Below, piece after piece: positions 1 to 9,403 of a DNA stretch of 61,152 bases (positions within the stretch are counted from its first letter, which is position 1; each line of letters opens with the position of its first letter). Source of the DNA: Balneolaceae bacterium (GTDB lineage Bacteria; Bacteroidota; Rhodothermia; Balneolales; Balneolaceae); contig JAFIFB010000086.1 in assembly GCA_020832285.1 (NCBI GenBank), forward strand, positions 1 to 61,152, written 5' to 3'. The notes beneath the pieces are model-generated. The model did no database searches and had not been told where the DNA came from. It worked only from the letters and a program-made list of their open reading frames with translations. The position numbers were made by a program, and so were the translations under genes.

Positions 1-94
1 TCCAGACTACATTAGCCTGGTAACAAATATTTCCAAATCCGTCGTAAATCAATACATTAACCTAATCGAAAAACATGACATCAGCGATAAATAA
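1..94 (+). CDS. C-terminal end of an unidentified, possibly HTH protein (partial)
   Basis: The window opens inside a reading frame (second base of the window is codon position 1) that runs 30 codons to a TAA at 92-94. The tail reads as alternating hydrophobic and polar residues with a segment TNISKSVVNQYINLIEKHDI that resembles the recognition part of a helix-turn-helix. The start lies outside the window, so length and family cannot be judged. It could be the end of a regulator or of a transposase-type protein; it could also be a chance open frame. Confidence 0.3.
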   Translation, partial: PDYISLVTNISKSVVNQYINLIEKHDISDK

Positions 95-456
95 ATATTT
101 GCTAAGCCATATGGCACTAACAAAGGGATCCCCGTGGGGTAATGGTCCATCACACTCATTGACTGTAATCAAAGATCCGGCCGGTATAAAATGCTGCCAT
201 AGCGTCGCTGAAAACACCCTGTTCCCGCCAACCGATTCAAGGCCGGTTAAAAAATTTCTCAAACAATTTCCACGTATTGAAATTCATAAGTCATTATCTT
301 AAATAATCTTATTTAGTAAAGATCTTAATTATTGGAGTATTTTTTATTTTTTTTGTAGCCACTACTTCGCCATTTTTCGGAACTTGAGCTAACTGAACAT
401 TCTAATGTTTAATTTCTTGCTTCATAAATTGACTTCTAAACGGAAAGGCTGCTCTC
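95..456. other. Intergenic stretch, no supported gene
   Basis: Short overlapping open frames exist on both strands here, but none has a recognisable motif. The last 150 bases before the hydrolase gene are very AT-rich (runs of T around 338-352) and probably contain the promoter of the next gene, although no clear box can be named. Confidence 0.4.
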
Positions 457-1218
457 ATGCCCGAATTTCTCATATCTGCCGATGGATTTTCAATTGCTTA
501 CCGAAAACTGCCCGGAAATTCACCAACAGTAATGTTTCTGCCCGGATTTTTTTCTCACATGCAGGGTTCAAAAGCTCAATGGCTGGAAAAATGCTGCAAT
601 GAACGAGGCCAGGCGTACATCCGGTTTGATTATCGCGGCCACGGTGAATCTGAAGGACAGTTTGAAGATGGCACCGTTTCTGACTGGCTGAACGACGCAC
701 TCCTGGTTCTGGACAATGCTGCCGATGGTCCTGTTCTGCTCGTGGGCTCTTCAATGGGCGGATGGATTGCTTTACTTGCAGCACTGGCTCGCCCTGAAAA
801 AGTAAGAGGACTGGTTGGCGTTGCCTCTTCACCCGATTTTACCAGGTCTATCTGGCAAGAGCGGCTTTCGGAAGAGCAGAGAAATGAGATGATCCGGAAC
901 GGTTTTATTCTGGCACCGAGTGAATACCGGGACGAACCGGTAAAAATCACACATAAACTAATTCAGGATGGAGAAAACCATTTGCTGTTACACAAAAAAG
1001 AACTAAAGCTGGAGATACCAGTCTGCCTCATTCACGGGCAAAAAGATGCTGATGTTGCCTGGCAAAAATCGGAACAATTACATCATTTGATTGGAAAAGA
1101 AAAAAGTGAGCTTGTTCTCGTGCTTGATGGCGAACACCGCCTTTCCCGGCAGGAGGACCTGAAACTGATTGATCGGGCTGTTCAGAATGTCTCTGCTCAA
1201 TTATCCAGCCACATTTAA
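457..1218 (+). CDS. Alpha/beta hydrolase
   Basis: A 253-residue single-domain serine hydrolase of the alpha/beta fold, probably cytoplasmic since no signal peptide is present. The nucleophile elbow G-S-S-M-G lies at residues 97-101 with Ser99 as nucleophile. An early D-Y-R-G-H-G-E-S block (about residues 58-65) is the usual segment after strand 4. A late I-H-G-Q-K-D block supplies the acid and D-G-E-H the catalytic histidine. Size and motif order resemble the ABHD10-like acyl-thioesterase/esterase group, but the substrate cannot be read from sequence. The next gene is convergent, so it is probably transcribed alone. Start chosen at the first ATG, 26 residues before the FLPG strand. Confidence 0.85.
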   Translation: MPEFLISADGFSIAYRKLPGNSPTVMFLPGFFSHMQGSKAQWLEKCCNERGQAYIRFDYRGHGESEGQFEDGTVSDWLNDALLVLDNAADGPVLLVGSSMGGWIALLAALARPEKVRGLVGVASSPDFTRSIWQERLSEEQRNEMIRNGFILAPSEYRDEPVKITHKLIQDGENHLLLHKKELKLEIPVCLIHGQKDADVAWQKSEQLHHLIGKEKSELVLVLDGEHRLSRQEDLKLIDRAVQNVSAQLSSHI

Positions 1219-1267
1219 AAATTCTCAACTATCAGTAATTCTCAGCGCACAAAAATTTTGCCTAAAA

Positions 1268-2604
1268 TCAGGATTTTTGAACCATCTTATCAGCATCCGG
1301 CAGAGTGAGCGAAACGATAATCCCCCCGATCATCAACAGGGCAAAAAAGGCGATCAGCCATTCCACCCCGAACAAATCAGCCCCGAAGCCAAAAACTGCC
1401 GAAAGTACTGTAACAAGGCCGACCAGCGTATTGCTTACTGCCACATAAAGCGGACGCTCTTTTTCGGGAGCCGCATCTACCAGATAAGTTTTGCGGCCAA
1501 GGCGAATTCCGGCATGCGCAAATCCCGCTACAAAAAAGACAGCAGAAAATGTGATCGGAGTATGCCAATCTTCTGACAGGAACAGAAAACTGAGCGCAAT
1601 AACTGCCCCAATCACACCAATAAATCCACCCGCGGCCATTACGTGTTTACTGGACCGATCTGCAAATCGGCCCCAGAGGTAACTGCTCAGGACCATAGCC
1701 AGGCTGTTGGAGATCACAAAAATTCCCAGACTGCTCACTTCCGTACCGATAATATCCCGTGCGAAAATTGAATAAAAAGGGATGACAAGCATTACGCTTA
1801 AAAGCAGTGAACGGGCAATCACAAAGCGTAAAAATCCTCTCTGATCACGTAAAATATTCCACCCTTCCCGTGCTTCTTTTAATGCTGTTCGGGAACCTCC
1901 GGTTGCCCCGGGTTCCTCTTTGATTAAGAAAAAAAGCACAGCCGCTATGAACCACAAAATAGACGCTGCAATTAATAAAATTGCGTATAATCCGGCCTGC
2001 TCACCCTCCCCGATAAAACTGTTGATCGAATAACCCGCACCCAGTGCCAAAATACCGCCAACCGTGGCCCGAACAGACAGGAGTGTGCCGCGTTTTCCCT
2101 TTGGAATGGTTTTGGCGAGCACATCTTTAAAACTGACCGACCCCACACCACTTGCTATACTAAAAAGGGCCAGCAAAAGTAAAATCAGCAGTCCGGCTGA
2201 GAGATCACTCAATGTAACGGCAGCAAGTGCCATCAAAAGCAAGGCAGCTGCCTGGGTAACTCCTGCTCCAGCCCAGAACCACTTTCGCACTTTAAACTTT
2301 CTGATCCGAGCAGATATAGCCAGTTGCGGAAGCAGTGATCCGCCACGGCTGATCGGAACAAGGAATCCGCTGAATGAGGCAGGTGCACCTACTGCCGACA
2401 ACAACCACGGCAAAACCAAAGAAGGGCTTGCTATCTGCTCTGCAAGCTTTTGCAGGCTCCGTTAAAAGCATTCAGAAAAAAGTTGCCCGGTGCTTCTTTA
2501 CAAGCACTTTCCGGGATCGCTTCACAGGCATTATCATCATCTTCAGTGATGAACTCGTATATACTCTGTTTGAGATCTTTGTCGTAATCAGAGGTTTTGA
2601 GCAT
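1268..2604 (-). pseudogene. MFS transporter, split by a -1 frameshift
   Basis: The main open frame (2419 down to 1268, 383 residues from a TTG) encodes about 11 membrane helices of a major facilitator transporter with the usual charged loop after the second helix. It begins in the middle of helix 1. An upstream frame starting with ATG at 2602-2604 encodes 58 residues, a soluble acidic N-terminus ending NAFNGACKSLQ, and stops at TAG 2431-2433. The two halves overlap in sequence logic: moving back one base at the AAAA run (2448-2451) joins ..NGACK to KLAEQIASPSLVLPWLL without a gap, giving a normal length near 440 residues. One base lost from an AAAAA run explains it. It is either a real lesion, a sequencing error, or less likely programmed slippage. 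The substrate is unknown. Confidence 0.7.
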
Positions 2605-2707
2605 GCCGCTGTATGCAAAAAAAGGCAGTGATCATGGAGTCACTACCCGTGATAATTTCAGTGAATGAACTCACTTATTACATTGAAGGTTTTAAGGATG
2701 TTTCCGG

Positions 2708-3985
2708 TTAGTCAAAATCATCTATTAATACTTCCGACGGTTCCCGTTCGGCTCGCAGTTGCCTGGAAACTTCTTCCGCGTCTCTCATTACCCGCAGCAT
2801 GTTGAGTCCGGCTATCTGCCTCAGTTCATCTTCGGAGTAACCTCTCCTCAAGAGTTCTGCGAACAGATCGGGATAGGTGCTTACATCTTCCAGGCCGAGC
2901 GGCAGTGTGGGTATGCCGTCATAATCTCCCCCGATGCCAATATGATTTACACCAATCTGGTCACGGATATAATCAATGTGATCTACAACCTGCTCCAGGG
3001 TGGATTTTGGTGCTTCACGAATCTCATCCCACTGGCTCATGTAATGAGATACGCTGTCCGGCTCTCCGGGATAGAGATACTCCATTTCGCGCTGGTAAGC
3101 CGCTCGCTCAGAAAAAAACCGGCGGCGCTCTTCCGATGTGAAAGTTTCCACAAACGTAACCATCACAATGCCGTTATTATCCCGGGTCATCTGCAGTACA
3201 TCATCGGGTACATTACGGGGATGGCCGGTAAGTGCGCGGGCATTGGAATGTGAAAACATTACCGGAGCCTCGGAAACACGAATGGCATCTTTCATGGTTG
3301 CGGGTGTAGTGTGAGAAAGATCAACAAGCATGCCCAGACGGTTCATTTCGCGAATCACTTCTTCGCCAAATTCGGTCAGGCCGTCGTGCTGAGGATCATC
3401 ACCAGCGGCATCAGCCCAATCAAGGGTACGGTTGTGGGTGATAGTCATGTAGCGTGCACCCAGTTGATAAAACATTCTCAAAACAGCCAGTGAATTGTTG
3501 ATGGAATGGCCGCCCTCCATACCGATCAGCGAGGCAATTTTTCCATCTTCAAATATTCGTTCCACATCATCGGCAGTGAGTGCCAGTTCGAAGTGATCGG
3601 GATATTTTTCAACCAGTCGGTGTACAAAATCAACCTGTTCCAGTGTGCGTTTTACTGCTTCGCTTTCCGGGATGTTGGCATTTACATAGACCGACCACCA
3701 TTGTGCACCCACACGGCCTTCACGAAGCCGGGGAATGTCGGTGTGCATGGGCGGATCAAGTTGAGTGGTCTCATAAAAATCAAGTTCGGAAAATTTATAT
3801 CCCACACGGTTGCGGTATTGCCAGGGAACATCATTATGCCCGTCGAACAATGGTACACTTTCCAGGATTTCAATGGCCTGCTGGCGGTAGTCGTCGTTAT
3901 TGTTTTGAGCAAAGGTCAGATTCACTGAAAACAGCAGGGCTGTGATGATAATTGTTATACAAAATCGCATCGTTTTAGCAAACAT
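2708..3985 (-). CDS. Exported membrane-type dipeptidase (peptidase family M19)
   Basis: A zinc dipeptidase of the renal dipeptidase family that hydrolyses dipeptides in the periplasm or at the cell surface. From the ATG at 3983-3985 it is 425 residues, beginning with a signal peptide (hydrophobic core [17 protein letters not shown]). All metal-binding blocks of M19 are visible: D-G-H-N-D near the N-terminus, M-E-G-G, D-L-S-H, F-S-H-S, and the late G-G-D-Y-D-G. A longer start at 4102 exists, but it would run back into the preceding lipoprotein gene and place 39 extra residues before the signal peptide, so the internal start is preferred. The gene follows the sialidase-fold lipoprotein by 34 bp on the same strand and is probably co-transcribed with it. 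Confidence 0.88.
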   Translation of the reverse strand: MFAKTMRFCITIIITALLFSVNLTFAQNNNDDYRQQAIEILESVPLFDGHNDVPWQYRNRVGYKFSELDFYETTQLDPPMHTDIPRLREGRVGAQWWSVYVNANIPESEAVKRTLEQVDFVHRLVEKYPDHFELALTADDVERIFEDGKIASLIGMEGGHSINNSLAVLRMFYQLGARYMTITHNRTLDWADAAGDDPQHDGLTEFGEEVIREMNRLGMLVDLSHTTPATMKDAIRVSEAPVMFSHSNARALTGHPRNVPDDVLQMTRDNNGIVMVTFVETFTSEERRRFFSERAAYQREMEYLYPGEPDSVSHYMSQWDEIREAPKSTLEQVVDHIDYIRDQIGVNHIGIGGDYDGIPTLPLGLEDVSTYPDLFAELLRRGYSEDELRQIAGLNMLRVMRDAEEVSRQLRAEREPSEVLIDDFD

Positions 3986-4019
3986 TGAAATATTGATTGA
4001 TTGGTATGTTATTGAATGT

Positions 4020-5267
4020 TTATTCGCCATCTGTCTGTACTCTCGCTGTGCGAACACGGACAAGAGGTTCGGTCTGAGTCCATGCCAAAATAATGGCGTC
4101 ATCTACCTTCTTCATTCTTGGAAAGCCGCTGGACCGGGAAGCAGATGTAACTCCTACATGTATCACCTCAGCAAGATCTCCACCGGGGTTTACCTGTCTC
4201 AGCATCACGTAACCGGCATCGTCTCTTGATTCAAGCCAGCTCACATAAACCGCGCTTTCCTCGGTTATAAGGAGATCGGCACGTCCCAGTACACGGTCCC
4301 CTTCAGCCACCACTATGGGTTCCTGGAACGTATTCCCCCCATCAGTGGAACGAGCCAATTTTACTTTTGAATCGCCATCAGCGCCGGTGTACCAGGCTAC
4401 AGCTACATAGTCATCCCGCGCTACAATTCGCGGCCCATTTACGGGACACGCCATCATCTTCCAGCCATCCTCATGAACCGTTACGGGATTGGACCACTCA
4501 CCTGTTTCCAAATCGTATCTTACAATGCTGATATCCCGGGTTTCGTCTTCGGTCCGGTCACGATAGACAGCCAAAAAGCCGCCATCAACGGGTACAAGGT
4601 CTGTCGGGCAGCAATCACATACGGCTTCATCAATCACCCGTTTCCTTGTAATTTCTCCGTCTCTTGAGATTTCGGCCGAGCGAAGTGTCATCGCCTTGCT
4701 GAAATCTTCATACTCATCATGAGCCCTCCCTTCTGTATTACGTCCATCAAGCCAGATGGCAAGCACCCTGTCTCGACTCAATGGCTCCATGCTTACAAAA
4801 CCGTGTTCAGTGGGCGTGTCATCAAGATGTGGGGTAATAATATTACTCCATCGGCCGGTTTCTTCATCAGGAAATGCGATACGAATATCGTAAGCGTGAG
4901 GAAACTCTTCAAGATCGCGGTCGCGGAGCCAATGGACAGCCACCGCCTCTCCGTCAAGCCCAACCACTGAAGAAAAATCAGCCCAGTTCACAAAAAAGTC
5001 TGTCCCCACACGAACCGTCTGGGAAGGACTCCACCCGCCATCTTCAAGTTTCGAATACTCAAGAGCGTATACATCTTCTTCAATATTGGCAATCCAGCTC
5101 ATATAAACGACACCCTGCTCATCCTGGTAAAGATTGGGGAACTGAGAGCCGGTTACAGCAGTGTTATTCATCACATACATGTGAACCGGTTGCTGCAAAC
5201 CGTCATCACAGGCCGAGATAACGAAAATGATGATTGCAAAGAGGAGTAGCCTTTTTAGCGTGCTCAT
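4020..5267 (-). CDS. Sialidase/BNR-fold lipoprotein
   Basis: A 415-residue lipoprotein. The N-terminus is a signal sequence with lipobox ISAC (Cys about residue 20), so the mature protein is lipid-anchored. The body shows repeated beta-propeller-like blades; one clear Asp-box reads S-T-D-G-G-N-T-F, the hallmark of BNR/sialidase repeats. A C-D-C-C-P motif mid-protein may bind a metal or form disulphides. No substrate can be assigned: proteins of this fold include sialidases, other glycosidases and plain binding proteins. It lies directly upstream of the dipeptidase gene and probably heads a two-gene operon. Confidence 0.7.
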   Translation of the reverse strand: MSTLKRLLLFAIIIFVISACDDGLQQPVHMYVMNNTAVTGSQFPNLYQDEQGVVYMSWIANIEEDVYALEYSKLEDGGWSPSQTVRVGTDFFVNWADFSSVVGLDGEAVAVHWLRDRDLEEFPHAYDIRIAFPDEETGRWSNIITPHLDDTPTEHGFVSMEPLSRDRVLAIWLDGRNTEGRAHDEYEDFSKAMTLRSAEISRDGEITRKRVIDEAVCDCCPTDLVPVDGGFLAVYRDRTEDETRDISIVRYDLETGEWSNPVTVHEDGWKMMACPVNGPRIVARDDYVAVAWYTGADGDSKVKLARSTDGGNTFQEPIVVAEGDRVLGRADLLITEESAVYVSWLESRDDAGYVMLRQVNPGGDLAEVIHVGVTSASRSSGFPRMKKVDDAIILAWTQTEPLVRVRTARVQTDGE

Positions 5268-5552
5268 ATTGTAAAATAAATATTTGGATCATTGCGCTCA
5301 TTTAAAAAGGAAAACAGACAAAAATGTTGTCCTGTTTATGAAATTCCTTAATAAATTGGTGAATTCTGCACTGAAAATAAATCTACCTTTACTAACATCC
5401 TAAAAAGTTGATGATATTTACATTTGAGGCTTCGTTCTGAAATTGATCCCTGCTTTTTTACATAACCCCTCCGATTTTCCGTATTTTATGATTCTGAATT
5501 TCCGGGGTGACCATTCACTCTGCATTCTGATATTTTCATCTCATTTTTTTCT

Positions 5553-7523
5553 ATGCTTCAAATTGACGGTATTACACTTCATTTTGGTGAACGAGCACTT
5601 TTCGATGGAATTTCGGCGATTATCAATCCGGGCGATCGAATCGGGCTGGTTGGGCCGAATGGAGCGGGAAAGTCCACACTGCTTAAAATTATATCCGGAG
5701 AACAGCAAGCCGATTCTGGCTCCATCAAAATGAGCAAAGCCGCAACAGTGGGCTATCTTCCACAGGACGGTGTGGAACCCGATCCCAATCTGACCGTCTT
5801 CGGTGAAGTTGAACAGGTTTTCGAAGATGTACTTCAGCTCAGGGATCGGTACAATCATCTACAGAAAAAAATGGAGCAACTCCAAAGCGGCACTGGTGCT
5901 CATAATGATGCCATTGAGGAATTTGGAAAAATTCAGCATCAACTCGAAAATGCCGGGGCCTATTCGCTAAAAGCCGACATCGAACGGATTTTGATGGGGC
6001 TTGGATTTAAAGAGACCGATTTTTCGCGGTCCACCACTGAATTCAGCGGCGGTTGGCTGATGAGAATCGCCCTCGCAAAATTACTGCTCAAGAAACCGAC
6101 CTATCTGCTTCTGGACGAACCGACCAATCACCTTGACATAGAATCGCTTCAGTGGATTGAAGATTTGCTCATTTCATATGAAGGCGCCGTGGTTCTGGTA
6201 TCACATGACCGTGCTTTTCTGAACACAGTTTCTACCCGAACCCTGGCTCTCAACCGGGGTGATTTACAGGACTATGCAGGTAACTTTACCTTTTTTGAAA
6301 AAAAATATGCCGAGGAGCAGGAACTGCTGAAAAAGAAATATGAAAATCAGCAGAAAGAGATCAAAGAAACCCGCCGTTTTATTGACAGATTCCGTTACAA
6401 GGCGACCAAAGCCAAGCAGGTTCAGAGCCGAATCAAGCAACTCGAAAAAATGGAAGAGATTGAGATCGATGAAGAACAGGCGGAAATATCGTTTCGGTTT
6501 CCGCCCCCGGAACGTTGTGGACAAATTGTACTCAAGTTGCAGAATCTGGTTAAAAAATATGGTGATAACACGGTATTTAATGGCCTTAATTACGAGGTGG
6601 AACGTGGCGATAAAATTGCCGTTGTGGGGCCGAATGGTGCCGGAAAGTCAACACTAATCCGCATTCTTGCCGGAATCGAACCGATCACATCAGGCAAACG
6701 CGAACTGGGCTACAATGTTACACCGGGCTATTTCGCACAGCACCAGGCCGATGAGCTTGATCCAAAAAACAGTGCCCTTGACGAAATGAAACTGGCCGGC
6801 TCGAGAGAGTCGGATACACGCCTGCGTACCATTCTCGGCTGTTTTCTGTTTGTGGGCGATGATGTATTCAAGAAAGTGAAGGTGCTTTCTGGCGGAGAAA
6901 AAAGCCGTGTGGCTTTGGCTAAAATGCTCCTTAACCCCGGTAATTTTCTCATTTTTGATGAACCGACCAATCACCTCGACATGCAGTCGAAATCCATTCT
7001 TCAGCAGGCCCTCCAGCAGTTTGAAGGCACACTGATGATTGTATCGCACGACCGTGATTTTCTCGACCCCATCGTAAATAAAACGCTTGAAGTGCAGCCG
7101 GGCCGCATTAAGACCTGGCCGGGAAATGTGAGCTATTACCTGGAAAGAAAAACAGAAGAGGCTGCCAGTCAGGCTGATGTTGACTCTGCATCAAAGGAGG
7201 CATCAAGTAACGGAATCAGTCGGAAAGAACAGCGCCGGATTGAAGCGGAACGGCGCAATATGCTGTCCAGAAAAATAAAACCTCTTAAAAAACGGCTGGA
7301 TCAAATTGAAACGCAGATAGAATCGAACGAATTGCGGAAATCAGAGATTGAAGAGCTGATGGCCGACACAGCTTTTTATGATGATGCGGAAATGGTGAAG
7401 GAAATTTCACTGGAATATGAAACGATCAAAAGTGATCTGGCTGACCTGCTGAACAAATGGGAAGAGATTGCCGGAAGGATTGAATTCATTGAACAAGATT
7501 ATGAAAATAACAGCGATGCCTAA
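5553..7523 (+). CDS. ABC-F family ATPase (ribosome-associated type)
   Basis: A 656-residue soluble protein with two ABC ATPase domains and no membrane segments, the ABC-F layout. Each half has a Walker A G-P-N-G-A-G-K-S-T (about residues 35-43 and 356-364), a signature (F-S-G-G and L-S-G-G-E) and a Walker B ending D-E-P-T-N-H-L-D. Between them lies a charged interdomain linker (about residues 240-315). A C-terminal Lys/Glu-rich coiled coil follows from about residue 550. ABC-F proteins act on the ribosomal E site to resolve stalled or antibiotic-bound ribosomes; the C-terminal coiled coil resembles Uup/YheS-like members, but the exact subgroup needs a tree. It is transcribed alone or with the following ald gene about 110 bp on. 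Confidence 0.9.
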   Translation: MLQIDGITLHFGERALFDGISAIINPGDRIGLVGPNGAGKSTLLKIISGEQQADSGSIKMSKAATVGYLPQDGVEPDPNLTVFGEVEQVFEDVLQLRDRYNHLQKKMEQLQSGTGAHNDAIEEFGKIQHQLENAGAYSLKADIERILMGLGFKETDFSRSTTEFSGGWLMRIALAKLLLKKPTYLLLDEPTNHLDIESLQWIEDLLISYEGAVVLVSHDRAFLNTVSTRTLALNRGDLQDYAGNFTFFEKKYAEEQELLKKKYENQQKEIKETRRFIDRFRYKATKAKQVQSRIKQLEKMEEIEIDEEQAEISFRFPPPERCGQIVLKLQNLVKKYGDNTVFNGLNYEVERGDKIAVVGPNGAGKSTLIRILAGIEPITSGKRELGYNVTPGYFAQHQADELDPKNSALDEMKLAGSRESDTRLRTILGCFLFVGDDVFKKVKVLSGGEKSRVALAKMLLNPGNFLIFDEPTNHLDMQSKSILQQALQQFEGTLMIVSHDRDFLDPIVNKTLEVQPGRIKTWPGNVSYYLERKTEEAASQADVDSASKEASSNGISRKEQRRIEAERRNMLSRKIKPLKKRLDQIETQIESNELRKSEIEELMADTAFYDDAEMVKEISLEYETIKSDLADLLNKWEEIAGRIEFIEQDYENNSDA

Positions 7524-7634
7524 CCTTCCGTTATATCAGAAAAGTTACCCGTTCGCAAAATTGCTTTGTATATTTAGAAAATGAGATGGATTTTCCTGCC
7601 GCTCTTAACCGTTTAAAAACTGCACATTTTTTAT

Positions 7635-8849
7635 ATGGAGTTAAGCCCTTTCGATACTGAACAAATTGGCATCAAAACGCTTGAAAAGAGTCTGATGAAG
7701 TCGAAATCAAAAAAATCACTAAAAATCGGCTTGCCAAAGGAGACTTCAAACGATGAGCGCAGAATTTCCCTTACACCCGGTGGCGTTTCTATTCTCACGG
7801 CCAACGGCCATGAAGTTTTGGTAGAGAAAAATGCAGGGATCGATGCTCATTTTCCGGATCGGGAATATGAGGAAGCCGGAGCCGAAATTTCGTATAGTGC
7901 CGAGGAGCTTTTCAGTAAATCGGAAATGATTGTAAAAGTAGCCCCTCCGACTAAAACCGAACTGGGATGGATGCAGCCCGACCAGATTCTGCTCTCGGCA
8001 CTTCATCTGGGCCATACAAGCGGAGATTTTCTCCAGGCACTGATAAATAAAGGGGTTTGTGCGATCGGCTATGAGTTTATAAAAAGTGAAGACGGTGAGT
8101 TCCCGATTGTGCGTATGATGCATGAAATTACCGGTTCGATGTCTGTACAAATTGCTGCCCACTACCTTGAAAACAGCAGTGACGGGCAGGGAATTATGCT
8201 GGGCGGCATCTCAGGTATCCCACCGGCCACAGTTGCCATTCTGGGAGCAGGTATCACCGGGGAATATGCGGCCAGAACAGCACTGGGGTACGGTGCACAA
8301 GTATTTGTAATGGATAACAATCTCGCACAGCTCCGGCGGCTCGAAAATGCGCTCGACCGGCGTATCATCACCGCTACGGCCAACCACCGCTATTTAACCA
8401 CTGCTCTCGGTTTTGCAGATGTGGTAATTGGCGCCGCTATGACTGAGGGCGAGCGTGCTCCCTGCTGGGTGACCGATCCGATGGTACAATCCATGAAACC
8501 CGGCAGTGTAATTGTGGATACAGTGATTGACCAGGGCGGTTGTATCTCCAGCAGTGAACCTACCACACACTCAAATCCGGTGTTCACCAAATATGATGTA
8601 ATTCACTACTGCGTTCCCAATATCCCGTCAAATGTAGCCCGTACAGCCACCTATGCGCTTAACAACGTAATTGTACCCTACCTGATTGACGTAGGCGATA
8701 CCGGCGGAATTCAAAGCTGCCTCTGGGATAACACAGCCCTGCGAAACGGCACATACACTTACAAAAAGCACCTCACCAAAAAAGCGCTCGCCGATCAGTT
8801 TGAAATGCCTTTCCGGGATATCGAGGTTTTAATTGCATCACAAATTTAG
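7635..8849 (+). CDS. ald: Alanine dehydrogenase
   Basis: NAD-dependent L-alanine dehydrogenase, interconverting alanine with pyruvate and ammonia in the cytoplasm. The N-terminal AlaDH/PNT block G-L-P-K-E-T then R-R-I-S-L-T-P is followed by substrate residues in V-E-K-N-A-G. The Rossmann NAD site is V-A-I-L-G-A-G-I-T-G-E-Y-A (about residue 200). A late block with C-V-P-N-I-P-S is typical of the family. Length is 404 residues from the first ATG, about 30 more than usual. A second ATG at 7695, just before the lysine-rich segment and the conserved domain, would give the usual length and may be the true start. Confidence 0.9.
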   Translation: MELSPFDTEQIGIKTLEKSLMKSKSKKSLKIGLPKETSNDERRISLTPGGVSILTANGHEVLVEKNAGIDAHFPDREYEEAGAEISYSAEELFSKSEMIVKVAPPTKTELGWMQPDQILLSALHLGHTSGDFLQALINKGVCAIGYEFIKSEDGEFPIVRMMHEITGSMSVQIAAHYLENSSDGQGIMLGGISGIPPATVAILGAGITGEYAARTALGYGAQVFVMDNNLAQLRRLENALDRRIITATANHRYLTTALGFADVVIGAAMTEGERAPCWVTDPMVQSMKPGSVIVDTVIDQGGCISSSEPTTHSNPVFTKYDVIHYCVPNIPSNVARTATYALNNVIVPYLIDVGDTGGIQSCLWDNTALRNGTYTYKKHLTKKALADQFEMPFRDIEVLIASQI

Positions 8850-8977
8850 GAAATTAAGTTTTGTCTGTTTTGTATTGAAAATGTAATGTCAGTTACAGAC
8901 TTGATTTTAAAAAATTAAATCTTTCAAAGAATCAAATTTTCCTTACTATCCGAAACATTACAATCCGTATTCTTTCA

Positions 8978-9346
8978 ATGCCTGAGTCTGAATTAAGTGA
9001 GAGCAACTACCGCAGGATTTCCCTGATCAACTGGGCTCTTTCCGTACCTACCCTGCTCATTTTTGCGTGGCCTTTTTTCTTTATTTGTGAGATTTACGGA
9101 ATCAACAAAGCGGTCTCTTTTCCAGGATCTATTTTATTTGGATTGCCATTTATGCTCACTATCCTCCACGGGCATGTTACTATGGCCCTTGGGTCAGCCC
9201 ACCGAAAACACTATTACATCTGGCTTTCTGAAGTGCCTTTTACATATGGACTTTTGTTTCATCCCGTTATCATCAGCACCCGGTTCCGGCTTGTACTCTT
9301 CATCACAAGTCTGCTGATTCTCATCTTCGGTTTTTTATTCAAATAA
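8978..9346 (+). CDS. Small integral membrane protein of unknown function
   Basis: A 122-residue protein with four hydrophobic segments (about residues 14-36, 47-66, 82-96 and 100-121) separated by short polar loops; the loop after segment 2 has a R-K-H-Y-Y motif. No family is recognised. It stands between ald and a good bidirectional terminator and has its own AT-rich upstream region, so it is a plausible real gene of its own. The third hydrophobic stretch is weak, so three or four helices are possible. Confidence 0.6.
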   Translation: MPESELSESNYRRISLINWALSVPTLLIFAWPFFFICEIYGINKAVSFPGSILFGLPFMLTILHGHVTMALGSAHRKHYYIWLSEVPFTYGLLFHPVIISTRFRLVLFITSLLILIFGFLFK

Positions 9347-9349
9347 AAA

Positions 9350-9382
9350 AGCCCGCCAAAGTAATTTCTTCTCTGGCGGGCT
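9350..9382. terminator. Bidirectional Rho-independent terminator
   Basis: A perfect 9-bp inverted repeat (AGCCCGCCA at 9350-9358 and TGGCGGGCT at 9374-9382) with a 15-base loop. An A-run precedes it and T-rich sequence follows it. It lies between the small membrane protein gene and acs, which converge, and should stop both transcripts. Confidence 0.85.
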
Positions 9383-9403
9383 ATTTCTTGTGAACAATAC
9401 AGT

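Noticed and set aside
2417-2604. Programmed -1 frameshift in the MFS gene
   Set aside because: The slip site is C-AAA-AGC, a poor heptamer, and no downstream stimulatory hairpin is evident; a one-base deletion is simpler.
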